A stretch of DNA of 64,000 nucleotides from an uncultured Lachnospiraceae bacterium (GCA_910578715.1 CAJTRL010000010.1:10501-74500); one strand, 5' to 3'. Numbered from the stretch's first letter, positions 54,083-63,334 are shown. The notes: generated by a model not told the origin, from the letters alone. Numbers and translations: made by a program.

Positions 54083-54113
54083 ATTATATAGAATGAATCT
54101 GTTTTATAACAGA
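54083..54113 (-). promoter_or_regulatory. Promoter and palindromic operator of the GH105 operon
   Basis: On the minus strand TATAAT (54088-54083) with a poor -35 (TGTTAT, 54111-54106) at 17 bases. The -35 is inside a perfect palindrome TCTGTT-TTAT-AACAGA (54098-54113, + strand), a likely operator. Confidence 0.55.
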
Positions 54114-54163
54114 CTGCTTTCATTCAAAAATACAGCAATTTCGACCAAGTTCCGAAAGGCGGA

Positions 54164-54282
54164 ATTTTAAAGATATCAGTTTAGCCATGCAAAATGGAAT
54201 ATACAAGATGCCTTATGTGAGCAAGCTCTCAACGGCATTTTGTATATTCCATTTTGCATGGCTAAACTGATATCTTTAAAAT
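54164..54282. repeat. 49-bp near-perfect inverted repeat
   Basis: Arms 54164-54212 and 54234-54282 pair over 49 bases with one G-T wobble; the 21-base loop itself contains GAGC-AA-GCTC. It sits between divergent genes, so it is not a normal terminator. No recognisable terminal target duplication. Could be a MITE-like insertion, a barrier between two promoters, or a processed hairpin RNA. Confidence 0.9.
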
Positions 54283-54297
54283 AATATATTTTTATAT

Positions 54298-54326
54298 TTT
54301 ACAATAAAAAGAAAACGCTTTATAAT
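54298..54326 (+). promoter_or_regulatory. Promoter of the rhaM operon with cre-like site
   Basis: TTTACA (54298-54303), 17-base spacer, TATAAT (54321-54326). AGAAAACGCTTTAT within it resembles a CcpA cre site with mismatches at the ends, so catabolite repression is possible. Confidence 0.75.
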
Positions 54327-54392
54327 AAAATTAACGAATACGGCAGTGCATTTTGCAGAAAAGACTGGAAAATGCGGGAAGGAGAGAAGCAT

Positions 54393-54704
54393 ATGATTAA
54401 AGGTTTTAAAATGAAACTATATCCCGGACAGGAAGCGGAATATGAGAAACGCCACAACGAACTCTGGCCGGAAATGAAAGATATGATTCATGAGCACGGC
54501 GGTAAAAATTATTCGATTTTTCTGGACAAGGAAACGCTGACCCTGTTTGGCTATATTGAGATAGAGGATGAGGAGCTCTGGGCAAAGGGCGCGGACACGG
54601 CCATTAACCGGAAATGGTGGGATTTCATGGCCGATATTATGGAGACGAACCCGGACAACAGCCCGGTGTCGATTGATTTGAAACCGTTGTTCCATTTGGA
54701 TTAG
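54393..54704 (+). CDS. rhaM: L-rhamnose mutarotase
   Basis: Protein of 103 residues, very close to the RhaM pattern: RHNELWPEM, NYSIFLD, WAKGADTAINRKWWDFM, DIMETNPDNSP and the terminal LFHLD. It interconverts alpha- and beta-L-rhamnose for rhamnose isomerase. ATG 54393 is preferred over 54372 because GGAAGGAGAG precedes it. Marks the locus as rhamnose-directed, together with GH105 and GH112. Confidence 0.93.
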   Translation: MIKGFKMKLYPGQEAEYEKRHNELWPEMKDMIHEHGGKNYSIFLDKETLTLFGYIEIEDEELWAKGADTAINRKWWDFMADIMETNPDNSPVSIDLKPLFHLD

Positions 54705-54716
54705 AGGGAGGCTGGC

Positions 54717-55529
54717 ATGAAACTGGGCGTCAGAGCGCATGACTATGGGAAGATGGAAATAGAGAAAATGGCCGAAACGCTGCACAGGGAAGGCTATGCG
54801 GCGGCGCAGCTCGCGCTTCCGAAAGTTTTTACGGGCATTGAACGGTATGAGGATATTACCGGAAAGCATCTTGAAAGAATCCGGAAGGCGTTTGAAGAAT
54901 GGAAGGTGGAAATTCCTGTTTTCGGGTGTTATATGGACTTGGGGAATCCCGATGCGGAGATTCGGGGTTACGCCGTAAAGACACTGAAAAAATGTCTTGC
55001 TTACAGCAAAGAAGTGGGTGCAAAGGTGGTAGGGACGGAAACGGCGTATCCGCATCTTGGCAGGGAAGAAAAAGCGGCGTGGTACCCTTATATGCTCGAC
55101 AGCATACAACGCGTTGTGGAGGAAGCCGTGCGCATCGATGCGAAGCTGGCAATTGAGCCGGTATACTGGCATCCTCTTGAAAGCCTGGAAGCGGTAAAGG
55201 ACGTGATGGAAAAGGCAGGGGATAAGGAACATCTGCGGCTTATTTTTGACGCTTCCAATCTGTTAGAAAATCCCGATGAGACGGACCAGAAAGCCTATTG
55301 GGGGGAATGGCTGCAGACGGTCGGGGAATCTATAGAGGCGATGCACATCAAAGACTTCTATTTTGATGAAAACGGCCGCTATTGCCCTACGCTTCTGGGA
55401 AAAGGCGTGATTCGCTATGAGGCGGTTTCGGAATGGCTTCATAAGAACAGGCCGGATATGTATCTGCTGCGGGAAGAAATGAACCCGGAAACGGCGCAGG
55501 AAGATTTGGACTTTATGAGAAAACTTTAG
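54717..55529 (+). CDS. Xylose-isomerase-like TIM-barrel sugar isomerase/epimerase
   Basis: TIM-barrel protein of 270 residues with the AP-endonuclease-2 family features: VGTETAY, LAIEPVYWHP (metal Glu/His), LIFDASNLL, AMHIKDFYFDENGRY and YLLREEMNPE. It starts 12 bases after rhaM with GAGGGAGG, so it is co-transcribed. Probably handles a rhamnose- or galacturonate-derived sugar; the exact reaction is not evident and it is not the classical RhaA. Confidence 0.8.
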   Translation: MKLGVRAHDYGKMEIEKMAETLHREGYAAAQLALPKVFTGIERYEDITGKHLERIRKAFEEWKVEIPVFGCYMDLGNPDAEIRGYAVKTLKKCLAYSKEVGAKVVGTETAYPHLGREEKAAWYPYMLDSIQRVVEEAVRIDAKLAIEPVYWHPLESLEAVKDVMEKAGDKEHLRLIFDASNLLENPDETDQKAYWGEWLQTVGESIEAMHIKDFYFDENGRYCPTLLGKGVIRYEAVSEWLHKNRPDMYLLREEMNPETAQEDLDFMRKL

Positions 55530-55609
55530 GGAAGAAACGAATTACCTTGTCAAAGTAAAAATTGACGGAAAACAGGAAAAATTTGCTCGTGAGCCAGCCT
55601 TGCCGAGGC

Positions 55610-55637
55610 TTGCATTCCTTTTTGCGTCCTTTATAAT
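55610..55637 (+). promoter_or_regulatory. Candidate promoter of the phosphorelay genes
   Basis: TTGCAT (55610-55615), 16-base spacer, TATAAT (55632-55637), 30 bases before the kinase ATG. Confidence 0.6.
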
Positions 55638-55667
55638 ATTCTTATATTCTGTTTCACTATCAAATAG

Positions 55668-57401
55668 ATGAACGTTATTAGAAAAATCCATATGATTAAT
55701 TTTTTGAAAGACCGATTAAAAGAAGGGACGGTCAATCTGATTATACCAGACGGAATCTTTGACTTCATATTGTTTGTTAATGTCAGGAAAGGTATTTATA
55801 CAAGAAAGTACGAAAAAGAAACATCGATTTATAAGATGCCGGAAGGAGGCAGATACGCGGATTTCCTGAAAGAACTGCAAAAGCGGGTGTGCAGCGGCAA
55901 AGAAGAATTTTATGAAGATATGAAGCTCATCAGGGTGATTGGAGCTCTTGCCGTAAAGGAAAAATATATTGTGGCATGCGGTTTCAGGACTGGGGATGGC
56001 ACGTATCAGGATGATACACGTCATTTGAAATTTACTTTTATCAGAAATACGCTTTATGAGAAATCCGATAAACAAAAAGAAAATATCGTAGTATTTTGTG
56101 AGGATATCACGGAAATGCTTATCTGGGGAAAGCCTGGAGGGGAACCCGGACGGATGCCCGGCGGGCATCAGGATAAGATGGAAATTTTGCAGAAACGGCT
56201 TGTTTATCTCGCGCACGAAATCAGAACATCTCTTAACGGAATCTATGGTAATCTGAAAATGCTCCATGAGGAAGTATATCCGCAAAACAAATATTTTCGA
56301 AATGCGTTTCTTTCTGCGGAATATCTTTTGAACCTTGTAAACGGTGTGCTGAATATTTCCACACTGGAAGATGGAGGTATCGGAAGAATTGAAGCGGTCA
56401 CGATGGAAGAACTGGTAAAATACCCGGAAGGGGCTTTCGCGTATGAAGCGGAGAAACGAAATATCCAGGTGCAGTTCGTCTGCGGCAGGCCGGTGTACCG
56501 GTATCTTTATCTGAACAGGACGGCCATACAGCAGGTTCTTATCAATCTGCTTTCCAACGCCGTAAAATATACGAAGGATGGAGGGTCTGTTGTCTGCCGC
56601 ATGGCGGAAATTCCGATGGAAGAAAAAAGAGTCCGTCTGCTGCTTGAAGTATCGGACACGGGAATCGGTATGGAAGAGACGTTTCTGGCCGGTGTATGGA
56701 AGCCCTACGAAAGGGAATGGCGGGAAAAGAGCGCGGAGGGAAGCGGACTCGGCCTTGCGCTTACCCGGTACCTGGTGGAAATGCTTCACGGAACGATACA
56801 CATCGAAAGCAGAAGCGGCATCGGAACATGCGTGTCAGCGGCCTTTGACGTGGATGGAGACGATATGCTGTATAAGCCAGAGGAAGGGCCGGAGAAAACT
56901 TCTGAACAAGAAGAAATCCCGGTAAAAAGGGCGCTCGTAGCGGAGGACGAAGACGCGAATATGGAAGTGATATGCGCTTATCTGGAAAAGATGGGAATTG
57001 CCGCGGATAAGACTTATGACGGAGAGGAAGTTCTGGAGATATTCAGACAGTCGGAAGAAGCATATTATGATGTCATCCTGATGGATATCCATCTGCCGGT
57101 TCAAAGCGGCATAGAGGCGGCAAAGGAAATCAGGAGCATGAAACGGAAAGACAGTGGAATACCGATTATCGCCATGACAGGAGATGTATGGAACGGGCGC
57201 GTTCCGGAAGAGATGTCCGTCACGGTGGGCAAACCTTACCGGGAAGAAGACCTCCGGTCTGCGCTGCAGGCGTGCTGCAAAAGTCAGGCCAAAACGGTAG
57301 GGGACAGAAAGAAAGCGGAAAATCATGGAAGAATTGGAGGAACTCAGACAACAGGAAAAAGAAGCGGTCATTCATCAGCTGAATCCACACTTTATTTTTA
57401 A
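55668..57401 (+). CDS. Hybrid histidine kinase with C-terminal receiver
   Basis: Protein of 577 residues: N-terminal unrecognised sensor (1-165), HisKA with phospho-acceptor H183 (YLAHEIRTSLNGIYG), HATPase with NLLSNAVKYT, DTGIGM and GSGLGLALTRY, then a receiver domain with D473 (VILMDIHLPVQSG). No membrane helix, so a soluble sensor. The start lacks a good site. The last 25 residues (from the overlap) are low-complexity and overlap the LytS-like gene by 77 bases in another frame, as if the original 3' end was altered. Confidence 0.88.
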   Translation: MNVIRKIHMINFLKDRLKEGTVNLIIPDGIFDFILFVNVRKGIYTRKYEKETSIYKMPEGGRYADFLKELQKRVCSGKEEFYEDMKLIRVIGALAVKEKYIVACGFRTGDGTYQDDTRHLKFTFIRNTLYEKSDKQKENIVVFCEDITEMLIWGKPGGEPGRMPGGHQDKMEILQKRLVYLAHEIRTSLNGIYGNLKMLHEEVYPQNKYFRNAFLSAEYLLNLVNGVLNISTLEDGGIGRIEAVTMEELVKYPEGAFAYEAEKRNIQVQFVCGRPVYRYLYLNRTAIQQVLINLLSNAVKYTKDGGSVVCRMAEIPMEEKRVRLLLEVSDTGIGMEETFLAGVWKPYEREWREKSAEGSGLGLALTRYLVEMLHGTIHIESRSGIGTCVSAAFDVDGDDMLYKPEEGPEKTSEQEEIPVKRALVAEDEDANMEVICAYLEKMGIAADKTYDGEEVLEIFRQSEEAYYDVILMDIHLPVQSGIEAAKEIRSMKRKDSGIPIIAMTGDVWNGRVPEEMSVTVGKPYREEDLRSALQACCKSQAKTVGDRKKAENHGRIGGTQTTGKRSGHSSAESTLYF

Positions 57402-57951
57402 TTCATTGGGCGCTGCCCGGATTGCGGTCAGAACCGACCCGGAACTGGCATATGAAAGTATTTATGACTTTTCCAGATATTTGAGAGCAGTTCTCCGGTC
57501 GCTGGAAAGCCGGGAAAACATTCCTTTGAAAGAGGAAATAAGTGATGTGCGCGCTTTTGTCAATCTGGAGAAATTGAGATTCGGCAGCCGGATAAAGTTC
57601 CGCACGGATATCCGGGAGGAAAATTTCAGTCTGCCTCCGCTGTCGGTGCTGGCGCTCGTGGAGAATGCGTTTGTACATGGATTGCAAAAGGGAGACAGAG
57701 AAGGAACCGTAACCGTCAGAAGCTGCCGGGTGCCATCCGCCTGTATTGTTCAGGTGGAAGATGATGGAATCGGTTTTGATGCGGAAGCATATGGGAATCT
57801 GCATGGCGATGACGGGCCAAAAGCCGGAGGACTGCTGAAAGTCAGATACCGTATGGAAACAATGACAAACGGAAGGATGGATATCCAGAGTTTTGCCGGG
57901 GTCGGGACTGTGGTAACTTTGCAGATTCCCGTTTCGGAAAGAAAGGCGTGA
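57325..57951 (+). CDS. Soluble LytS/YehU-type histidine kinase
   Basis: Short kinase of 208 residues: His_kinase domain with phospho-acceptor H22 in LNPHFIFNSL, RYLRAVLRSLESRENIPLKEE, and a HATPase (LVENAFVHGL, DDGIGFD, GGLLKVRYRM). It lacks any membrane sensor, unlike full LytS proteins. It starts inside the hybrid kinase gene (77-base overlap, frame +1 relative) with a weak GGAAAAT site. The SARP-type regulator begins 7 bases after its stop. Confidence 0.85.
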   Translation: MEELEELRQQEKEAVIHQLNPHFIFNSLGAARIAVRTDPELAYESIYDFSRYLRAVLRSLESRENIPLKEEISDVRAFVNLEKLRFGSRIKFRTDIREENFSLPPLSVLALVENAFVHGLQKGDREGTVTVRSCRVPSACIVQVEDDGIGFDAEAYGNLHGDDGPKAGGLLKVRYRMETMTNGRMDIQSFAGVGTVVTLQIPVSERKA

Positions 57952-57958
57952 TACTGCC

Positions 57959-58771
57959 ATGAAAATAAGAACAATTATAGTGGATGATGAAATGTGGGTG
58001 CTTCATCAGTTTGAAGAAGGTTTGCGCCACGCCGTGGATATCGAACTGCTGGAAACGTTTTACAGTGCGGACAAAGCGCTTGCGTATGCCCAGTGCCATG
58101 CGGTTGATTTTGCCATTCTGGACGGTTCCATGCCTGGGATGGACGGAATAGCACTCGGCGAAAAACTGAGGGAAATCAATAGCGACATGATATTGATTTA
58201 TGTAACAGGATATGAAAAATATTTGAAAAAAGCCATTCTTGATTTGCGGGCTGATTATTTTATGAAAAAACCTCTTAACGATACGGATATGGAACAGCTG
58301 ATAAGCAGAGTCAGATACCTGTCGGCAAGACTGCATAAACGGGTACAGGTGCAGACTTTCGGTGAATTTGATATTTTTGTTGACGGACAGCTCGTTGAAT
58401 TTGCGAACCAGAAGGCCAAAGAGCTGTTTGCTATCTGTATCGACAGCGGCGGAGAAGTGACGATGAAAAGAAGTATCGACCTTTTGTGGGAAGGAAGAGG
58501 ATACGATGATAAGGTAAAATGTCTGTACAGAAAAGCGGTCATTTATCTGAATACCACATTCCGGGAATGCGGCATTGCCGATATTTTCAGCAGCCGGAGA
58601 GGAAGCTGCCATGTGAACAGAGAAGAAATCGTATGTGATTATTATGAAGTCTTAAACGGGAGAAGCATCCGGGACACTTCATTTGACGGCAGATATATGG
58701 CGGCTTATTCCTGGAGTGAGGAAACATGCGGAAAACTGTGCCGTATGGCGGCCGAATGCCTTTGTGAATAA
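57959..58771 (+). CDS. Response regulator with SARP-type DNA-binding domain
   Basis: Receiver (1-120) with D55 (FAILDGSMPGMDG) and T/K residues VTGYEKY and MKKPL; residues 128-230 a winged-helix of the AfsR/SARP activator type (VQTFGEFDIFVDGQLVEFANQKAKELF, ...LYRKAVIYLNTTFRE); C-terminal 30 residues helical. 270 residues. Ends a phosphorelay with two kinases and precedes the flagellar operon; whether it controls motility is unknown. Confidence 0.85.
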   Translation: MKIRTIIVDDEMWVLHQFEEGLRHAVDIELLETFYSADKALAYAQCHAVDFAILDGSMPGMDGIALGEKLREINSDMILIYVTGYEKYLKKAILDLRADYFMKKPLNDTDMEQLISRVRYLSARLHKRVQVQTFGEFDIFVDGQLVEFANQKAKELFAICIDSGGEVTMKRSIDLLWEGRGYDDKVKCLYRKAVIYLNTTFRECGIADIFSSRRGSCHVNREEIVCDYYEVLNGRSIRDTSFDGRYMAAYSWSEETCGKLCRMAAECLCE

Positions 58772-58788
58772 AAAAATGAACATGGCTC

Positions 58789-58815
58789 TAAAGTCTTTGA
58801 AAATTTATCCGATAC
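58789..58815 (+). promoter_or_regulatory. Sigma-28 (SigD/FliA) promoter of the flgM operon
   Basis: TAAAGTCT (58789-58796), 11 bases, TCCGATAC (58808-58815); close to TAAAGTTT-N11-GCCGATAA. The leader then contains a GAAAATC-TCT-GATTTTC triloop hairpin (58876-58892). Confidence 0.88.
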
Positions 58816-58917
58816 AAATATTGACAGTTAATAAATTATTTTTGAGGATTTGTACTGCGGTACAGATTTGAAGTTGAAAATCTCTGATTTTCGGCATGAA
58901 GGAAGGGAGGAGTTATT

Positions 58918-59199
58918 ATGCGTATAGAAGCATATACTCAGGTCCAGCAGTTATATAACACGAAGAAGGCGGTAAAAGCGCCCGCTGCGGCAAATGCAGG
59001 CGTTTCTGATAAAATACAGATTTCCAGCATCGGCCGGGATATTCAGGTGGCCAAAGCGGCAGTGGATGCAAGCAGCGATATCAGAGAAGATGTCGTGGCT
59101 CCGATTCGTGCGGGCATCGCAAACGGAACTTATCAGGTGAGCGGCGAGAGTTTTGCAGAGAAACTGCTGCAGCAGTATGAAGAAATTTCCAGTCTGTAA
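58918..59199 (+). CDS. flgM: Anti-sigma-28 factor FlgM
   Basis: Protein of 93 residues. Conserved C-terminal helices DIREDVVAPIRAGIANGTYQVSGESFAEKLLQ match FlgM, which binds sigma-28 until export through the hook. AAGGGAGGAG site. Being itself under a sigma-28 promoter gives the known feedback. Confidence 0.92.
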   Translation: MRIEAYTQVQQLYNTKKAVKAPAAANAGVSDKIQISSIGRDIQVAKAAVDASSDIREDVVAPIRAGIANGTYQVSGESFAEKLLQQYEEISSL

Positions 59200-59238
59200 G
59201 ACATTCTGTAAGACGTGGTAAAAGTGAGGTTATAGTGC

Positions 59239-59757
59239 GTGGCAAGTTTAATGGAGAGTTTGATAGATGTTTTGGAAAAAGAGAGTGACGAGTACCAAAA
59301 TTTATTGAAATTATCCATGCAGAAAACACAGGTTATTGTGTCTGAAGACTTAGAACAGTTAGCAAAAATCACGGATGAAGAACAGCTTATCGTGAGCAGA
59401 ATCAACCATTTGGATACTATCAGAAATGAGGCTGTACAGGATATAGCGAATGTACTTAACAAGGATGTTACGAAACTAAAAATTGCAGATTTGATTAAAA
59501 TGCTCGGACAAAGACCGGAAGAACAGCAGAAACTTGCGGCAGCATTCGACGGATTACAGGCGAATGTAAAGAATGTGGCAAGAGTTAATGAGCAGAACCG
59601 GGAACTGATTCAGAATGCGCTGGAAATGGTCCAGTTCAATATGAATCTCCTTCAGTCCATGAAAGCGGCTCCTGAGACGGCTAACTACAACAGGGGAGCT
59701 TACAGTACCGGAGATATTATCGGGGTAGAGCGGAAATCATTTGATGCAAAGCAGTAA
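59239..59757 (+). CDS. flgN: FlgN flagellar export chaperone
   Basis: Protein of 172 residues, GTG start 8 bases after AGTGAGGT. Long helical FlgN pattern (MASLMESLIDVLEKESDEYQNLLKLSMQKTQVI, then INHLDTIRNEAVQDIANVL). It escorts FlgK and FlgL to the export gate; both are encoded directly downstream. Confidence 0.9.
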   Translation: MASLMESLIDVLEKESDEYQNLLKLSMQKTQVIVSEDLEQLAKITDEEQLIVSRINHLDTIRNEAVQDIANVLNKDVTKLKIADLIKMLGQRPEEQQKLAAAFDGLQANVKNVARVNEQNRELIQNALEMVQFNMNLLQSMKAAPETANYNRGAYSTGDIIGVERKSFDAKQ

Positions 59758-59783
59758 GAAAAATTGTTAAGGATGGTAGCGTT

Positions 59784-61463
59784 ATGTCATTAATGGGCAG
59801 CCTTTATCTGGGTGTATCAGGATTACAAACTTCAAATAATGCGTTAAATACAACAGGACATAATATGTCCAACCTGGACACGGTCGGCTATACAAGACAG
59901 CAGGTGTCCCAGGCTACAAGAGGCTATAATACAATTTCCAAAAGTCAGTCGACGAATTGGCAGCAGCTTGGTCTTGGTGTCAATTATTCCCAAACGAGAC
60001 AGGTAAGAGATTATTTTCTTGACAAGAACTACCGTCGTGAATCGGGCAGAAGCGCCTTTTACGAGGTGGGTTACGCCGCGTTGGAAGAAATAGAGGATGT
60101 TCTTGGCGAGTCTTATGAAGGGCATGCTTTTTCCATTGCGGTAACGGATTTGTGGACTGCAGTAGAAGAACTCAGCAAAGACCCTACGCTTGCGGTGAAC
60201 CAGAATCTGCTTGTGACACGTTCTTATGAATTTATCGAGAAGGCGCAGGCTGTTTATAAGAGTCTGGAAGAGTATCAGGACAATATGAACAGAACCGTTG
60301 CCCAGGATGTGGAAACCATCAATAAATATGCGCAGCAGATTGAGGCGCTGAACCGTCAGATTGCCAGAATAGAAGGCGGCGTGGAACATGCCAATGACTT
60401 ACGGGACCAGAGAAATTATCTGCTGGATGAGTTATCGACAATGGCCTCCATTTCCTACCATGAAGACGTATTCGGCTATCTGAGCGTGAGACTGGAAGGC
60501 GTCGATTTGGTGAAAGGCGGGCTGGTAAATACCATGTCTGTTTATGAAGACCCGAAGACCGGATTCTATACGCCCTATTGGGAAATGCTGGCCGATTACA
60601 GCCGCGATGAGTATGGAAATAAATATCTGACCGAGGATGCGCTGCTTTCTGCACAGGTATTTGACCTGACCAGACCGATAGCTTCCGATATCAATACGGA
60701 TATCGGTTCGTTGAAGAGCACGCTTTTGGCGAGAGGCGACCACAGAGCAACGGCCCAGGAAATTAAAGACGTTAATCCGGATGGCGTATATGAAGAGGGC
60801 TGGTATGATACCCATATTTCACAGTCTATTGTCATGAATATCCAGGCGGAGTTTGACCAGCTGATAAATGCGGTCGTTACCAAAATCAACGGTATTTTAA
60901 AAGAAGCGGCGGAACTGGAATCGGCGACTTATCCCAATTCCACCTATCTGCGGGATGAAAACGGCGACCCTTACCAGTTGTTCCATCAGATTGTAAATGA
61001 GGGAAAGAGCTGCAAACTGCCCGACGGCACCGTCTGGGAATGCGGCTGGACCGTTTCCAATATTGATATCGACATAGACCTCCGCCAGAATCCGACGCTG
61101 CTTGGCTTCCGGCTGACGGACGGCTCGGAAGACAATGCTTTGACGGAAAAACTGAAAAATGCGTTTGAGGAAACAATTTATACACTGAATCCGAACGTAC
61201 AGACTCCGGTCTGCTTCGTTGATTACTATAAAAATCTGGTATCCCAGGTAGCAAATACAGGCTATGTTTTCGGGGAGATTATGGATAGCCAGACGGTGAC
61301 GGTAGATTCACTGTTTAATGCGAGAGAACAGGTTATCGGCGTATCTTCCGACGAAGAACTGACCAATATGATTATGTTCCAGAACGCTTACAATGCTTCC
61401 AGCCGCTATATCAATGTTATCAGCGAAATGCTGGAGCACATTCTGACAACGCTTGGCAGATAA
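59784..61463 (+). CDS. flgK: Hook-filament junction protein FlgK, copy 1
   Basis: Protein of 559 residues. N-terminal LGVSGLQTSNNALNTTGHNMSNLDTVGYTRQ and C-terminal QNAYNASSRYINVISEMLEHILTTLGR are the paired helices of FlgK/HAP1. Starts 26 bases after flgN. A second, diverged flgK follows immediately. The central domains of the two do not align closely, so they may be specialised rather than redundant. Confidence 0.92.
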   Translation: MSLMGSLYLGVSGLQTSNNALNTTGHNMSNLDTVGYTRQQVSQATRGYNTISKSQSTNWQQLGLGVNYSQTRQVRDYFLDKNYRRESGRSAFYEVGYAALEEIEDVLGESYEGHAFSIAVTDLWTAVEELSKDPTLAVNQNLLVTRSYEFIEKAQAVYKSLEEYQDNMNRTVAQDVETINKYAQQIEALNRQIARIEGGVEHANDLRDQRNYLLDELSTMASISYHEDVFGYLSVRLEGVDLVKGGLVNTMSVYEDPKTGFYTPYWEMLADYSRDEYGNKYLTEDALLSAQVFDLTRPIASDINTDIGSLKSTLLARGDHRATAQEIKDVNPDGVYEEGWYDTHISQSIVMNIQAEFDQLINAVVTKINGILKEAAELESATYPNSTYLRDENGDPYQLFHQIVNEGKSCKLPDGTVWECGWTVSNIDIDIDLRQNPTLLGFRLTDGSEDNALTEKLKNAFEETIYTLNPNVQTPVCFVDYYKNLVSQVANTGYVFGEIMDSQTVTVDSLFNAREQVIGVSSDEELTNMIMFQNAYNASSRYINVISEMLEHILTTLGR

Positions 61464-61487
61464 TGCGGACTGCGAAAGGAGAAAAAT

Positions 61488-63332
61488 ATGCCATCTACAT
61501 TTTTTGGATTAACAATTGCGTCTTCGGGCCTTCGGGCGGCGAATGCGGCGCTGAATACAACAGGCAATAATATCAGCAATGCCAATACGGAAGGTTACAG
61601 CCGTCAGGCCGTGACGACGGAAGCAGCCCAGGCGCTGCGCGTTTTTGCAACTTATGGCTGTGCGGGCGCCGGCGTTGAGACAATTGCCATCGAGCGTATC
61701 AGGGATTCTTTTTATGATACGAAATTCCGTGAAAACGAAACGAGACTGGGTGAGTATGACATCAAAGCATATTATATGCGGATGATTGAGAATTATCTGA
61801 CGGACGATAAGATATCCGGTTTTAAAACGATTTTTGATAAAATTGGTGTGGCGCTTGAAGAAGTAACGAAAAACGGCAGTTCCACTTCCACGAAGGCGGA
61901 GTTCGTGTCCACCGTCAAAAATATGACGGATTATTTTAATAATATGTACGGCAATCTGCAGAACCTTCAGGCGGATGTTAATGATGAAATTAAGATGCGC
62001 GTTGACGAAATCAATTCCCTCGCACAGGATATCGCAACCGTCAATAAACAGATTAACGTTATCGAGCTGACGGGCGTTATCGCCAACGAGCTGCGCGATA
62101 AGCGGGATGTAATGCTGGATAAACTGTCCGGTATCGTCGATATGACGACGGAGGAATCGCCGATTCTGGACCAGACCGGAGCGCCGTCGGGCGCAAACAG
62201 GCTGATTGTCAAGATTGCGGGCGGACAGGTGCTTGTGGATTCGAACGAGTACAGACAGCTGGAATGTGTCGCGCGGAAAACGGAAGAGAAGGTCAATCAG
62301 TCCGATATTGACGGACTCTATGATATCCGGTGGACGGACGGCGTGGAATTTGGTCTGTATAATGAATCGATGGGCGGAGAACTGCGCGGCCTCGTGCAGA
62401 TGCGCGACGGAAATAACGGGGAATATTTTAACGGTACGGTTGATAAAACCTACTATAATATCGATACAACCAGAGTGGTCATCCATACGACGGCGGACTA
62501 TCTCGGCAATATGAGCAAGTGTACGCTTTCCGATACGGGCGGAAAGATTACAATCGGCAATCAGATATATTACTATACTGACTGGACGTATGACGGAGAC
62601 GGCAATTATTCCTTTACGATTGATAACAAAAAGAGCGATATGCCGTTAGTGAACGGCAAAATAAATTCGGAAGCGAGTATCGGTGCGGAAGTGCGGTATC
62701 AGGGCATTCCTTACTATATGGAGCAGATGAATGAGTGGATTCGGGATTTTGCGAAAGCAATCAACAATATTTTTACGGAAGGCGTTACCGCGGAGAGCGA
62801 AGATGCGGGCATCCTTTTAACAGGTAATCTGCTGACAGAAAAAGGACAGTATACGGAAGGCTGGCTGAACGGCGTTACGAGAAACGATAAGGGAAAAGTG
62901 AACGACAAGGGCTATTATCACATCACGGCCGGAAACTTTGCGGTAGTGGAAGAAATCATGAAAGACGCGTCCAAGCTCGGAACCAGATTTGACCCGACTG
63001 CCGGACCGGAGGAATGCGAACAGATTAAAAAAGTCATTTCCATGATAAACGATAAGAACCAGTTCAGTTTCCGGGGAAGAAATGCGGGCGGTTTCCTGGA
63101 ATGTGTGCTTTCGGATGCGGCCCTGTGCGGAGAGAATGCGGAAACATTCTATACCACATATCTGAGTCTGGAAACGAGCATCGACAATCAGAGAATTTCT
63201 ATTTCAGGCGTTGATGAAGACGAAGAGGCGGTGAGCCTTGTTAAATATCAGAACTCTTATACGCTGGCTTCCAAAATGATTTCCACATTGACGGAAGTAT
63301 ATGACAGGCTGATTTTGCAGACGGGCGTATAG
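61488..63332 (+). CDS. flgK: Hook-filament junction protein FlgK, copy 2
   Basis: Protein of 614 residues. N-terminal LTIASSGLRAANAALNTTGNNISNANTEGYSRQ and C-terminal KYQNSYTLASKMISTLTEVYDRLILQTGV. 55 residues longer than copy 1, with the extra length in the variable middle (about 290-420). AAAGGAG site 8 bases before ATG. Two adjacent flgK genes suggest an alternative or composite hook-filament junction. Confidence 0.92.
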   Translation: MPSTFFGLTIASSGLRAANAALNTTGNNISNANTEGYSRQAVTTEAAQALRVFATYGCAGAGVETIAIERIRDSFYDTKFRENETRLGEYDIKAYYMRMIENYLTDDKISGFKTIFDKIGVALEEVTKNGSSTSTKAEFVSTVKNMTDYFNNMYGNLQNLQADVNDEIKMRVDEINSLAQDIATVNKQINVIELTGVIANELRDKRDVMLDKLSGIVDMTTEESPILDQTGAPSGANRLIVKIAGGQVLVDSNEYRQLECVARKTEEKVNQSDIDGLYDIRWTDGVEFGLYNESMGGELRGLVQMRDGNNGEYFNGTVDKTYYNIDTTRVVIHTTADYLGNMSKCTLSDTGGKITIGNQIYYYTDWTYDGDGNYSFTIDNKKSDMPLVNGKINSEASIGAEVRYQGIPYYMEQMNEWIRDFAKAINNIFTEGVTAESEDAGILLTGNLLTEKGQYTEGWLNGVTRNDKGKVNDKGYYHITAGNFAVVEEIMKDASKLGTRFDPTAGPEECEQIKKVISMINDKNQFSFRGRNAGGFLECVLSDAALCGENAETFYTTYLSLETSIDNQRISISGVDEDEEAVSLVKYQNSYTLASKMISTLTEVYDRLILQTGV

Positions 63333-63334
63333 TT

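Noticed and set aside
54417..55232. 271-codon minus-strand frame opposite rhaM and the isomerase
   Set aside because: Antisense shadow of two well-recognised genes; no site and no known motif.
55716..56801. 361-codon minus-strand frame opposite the hybrid kinase
   Set aside because: Antisense shadow of conserved kinase domains; His/Phe/Arg-rich composition typical of such shadows.
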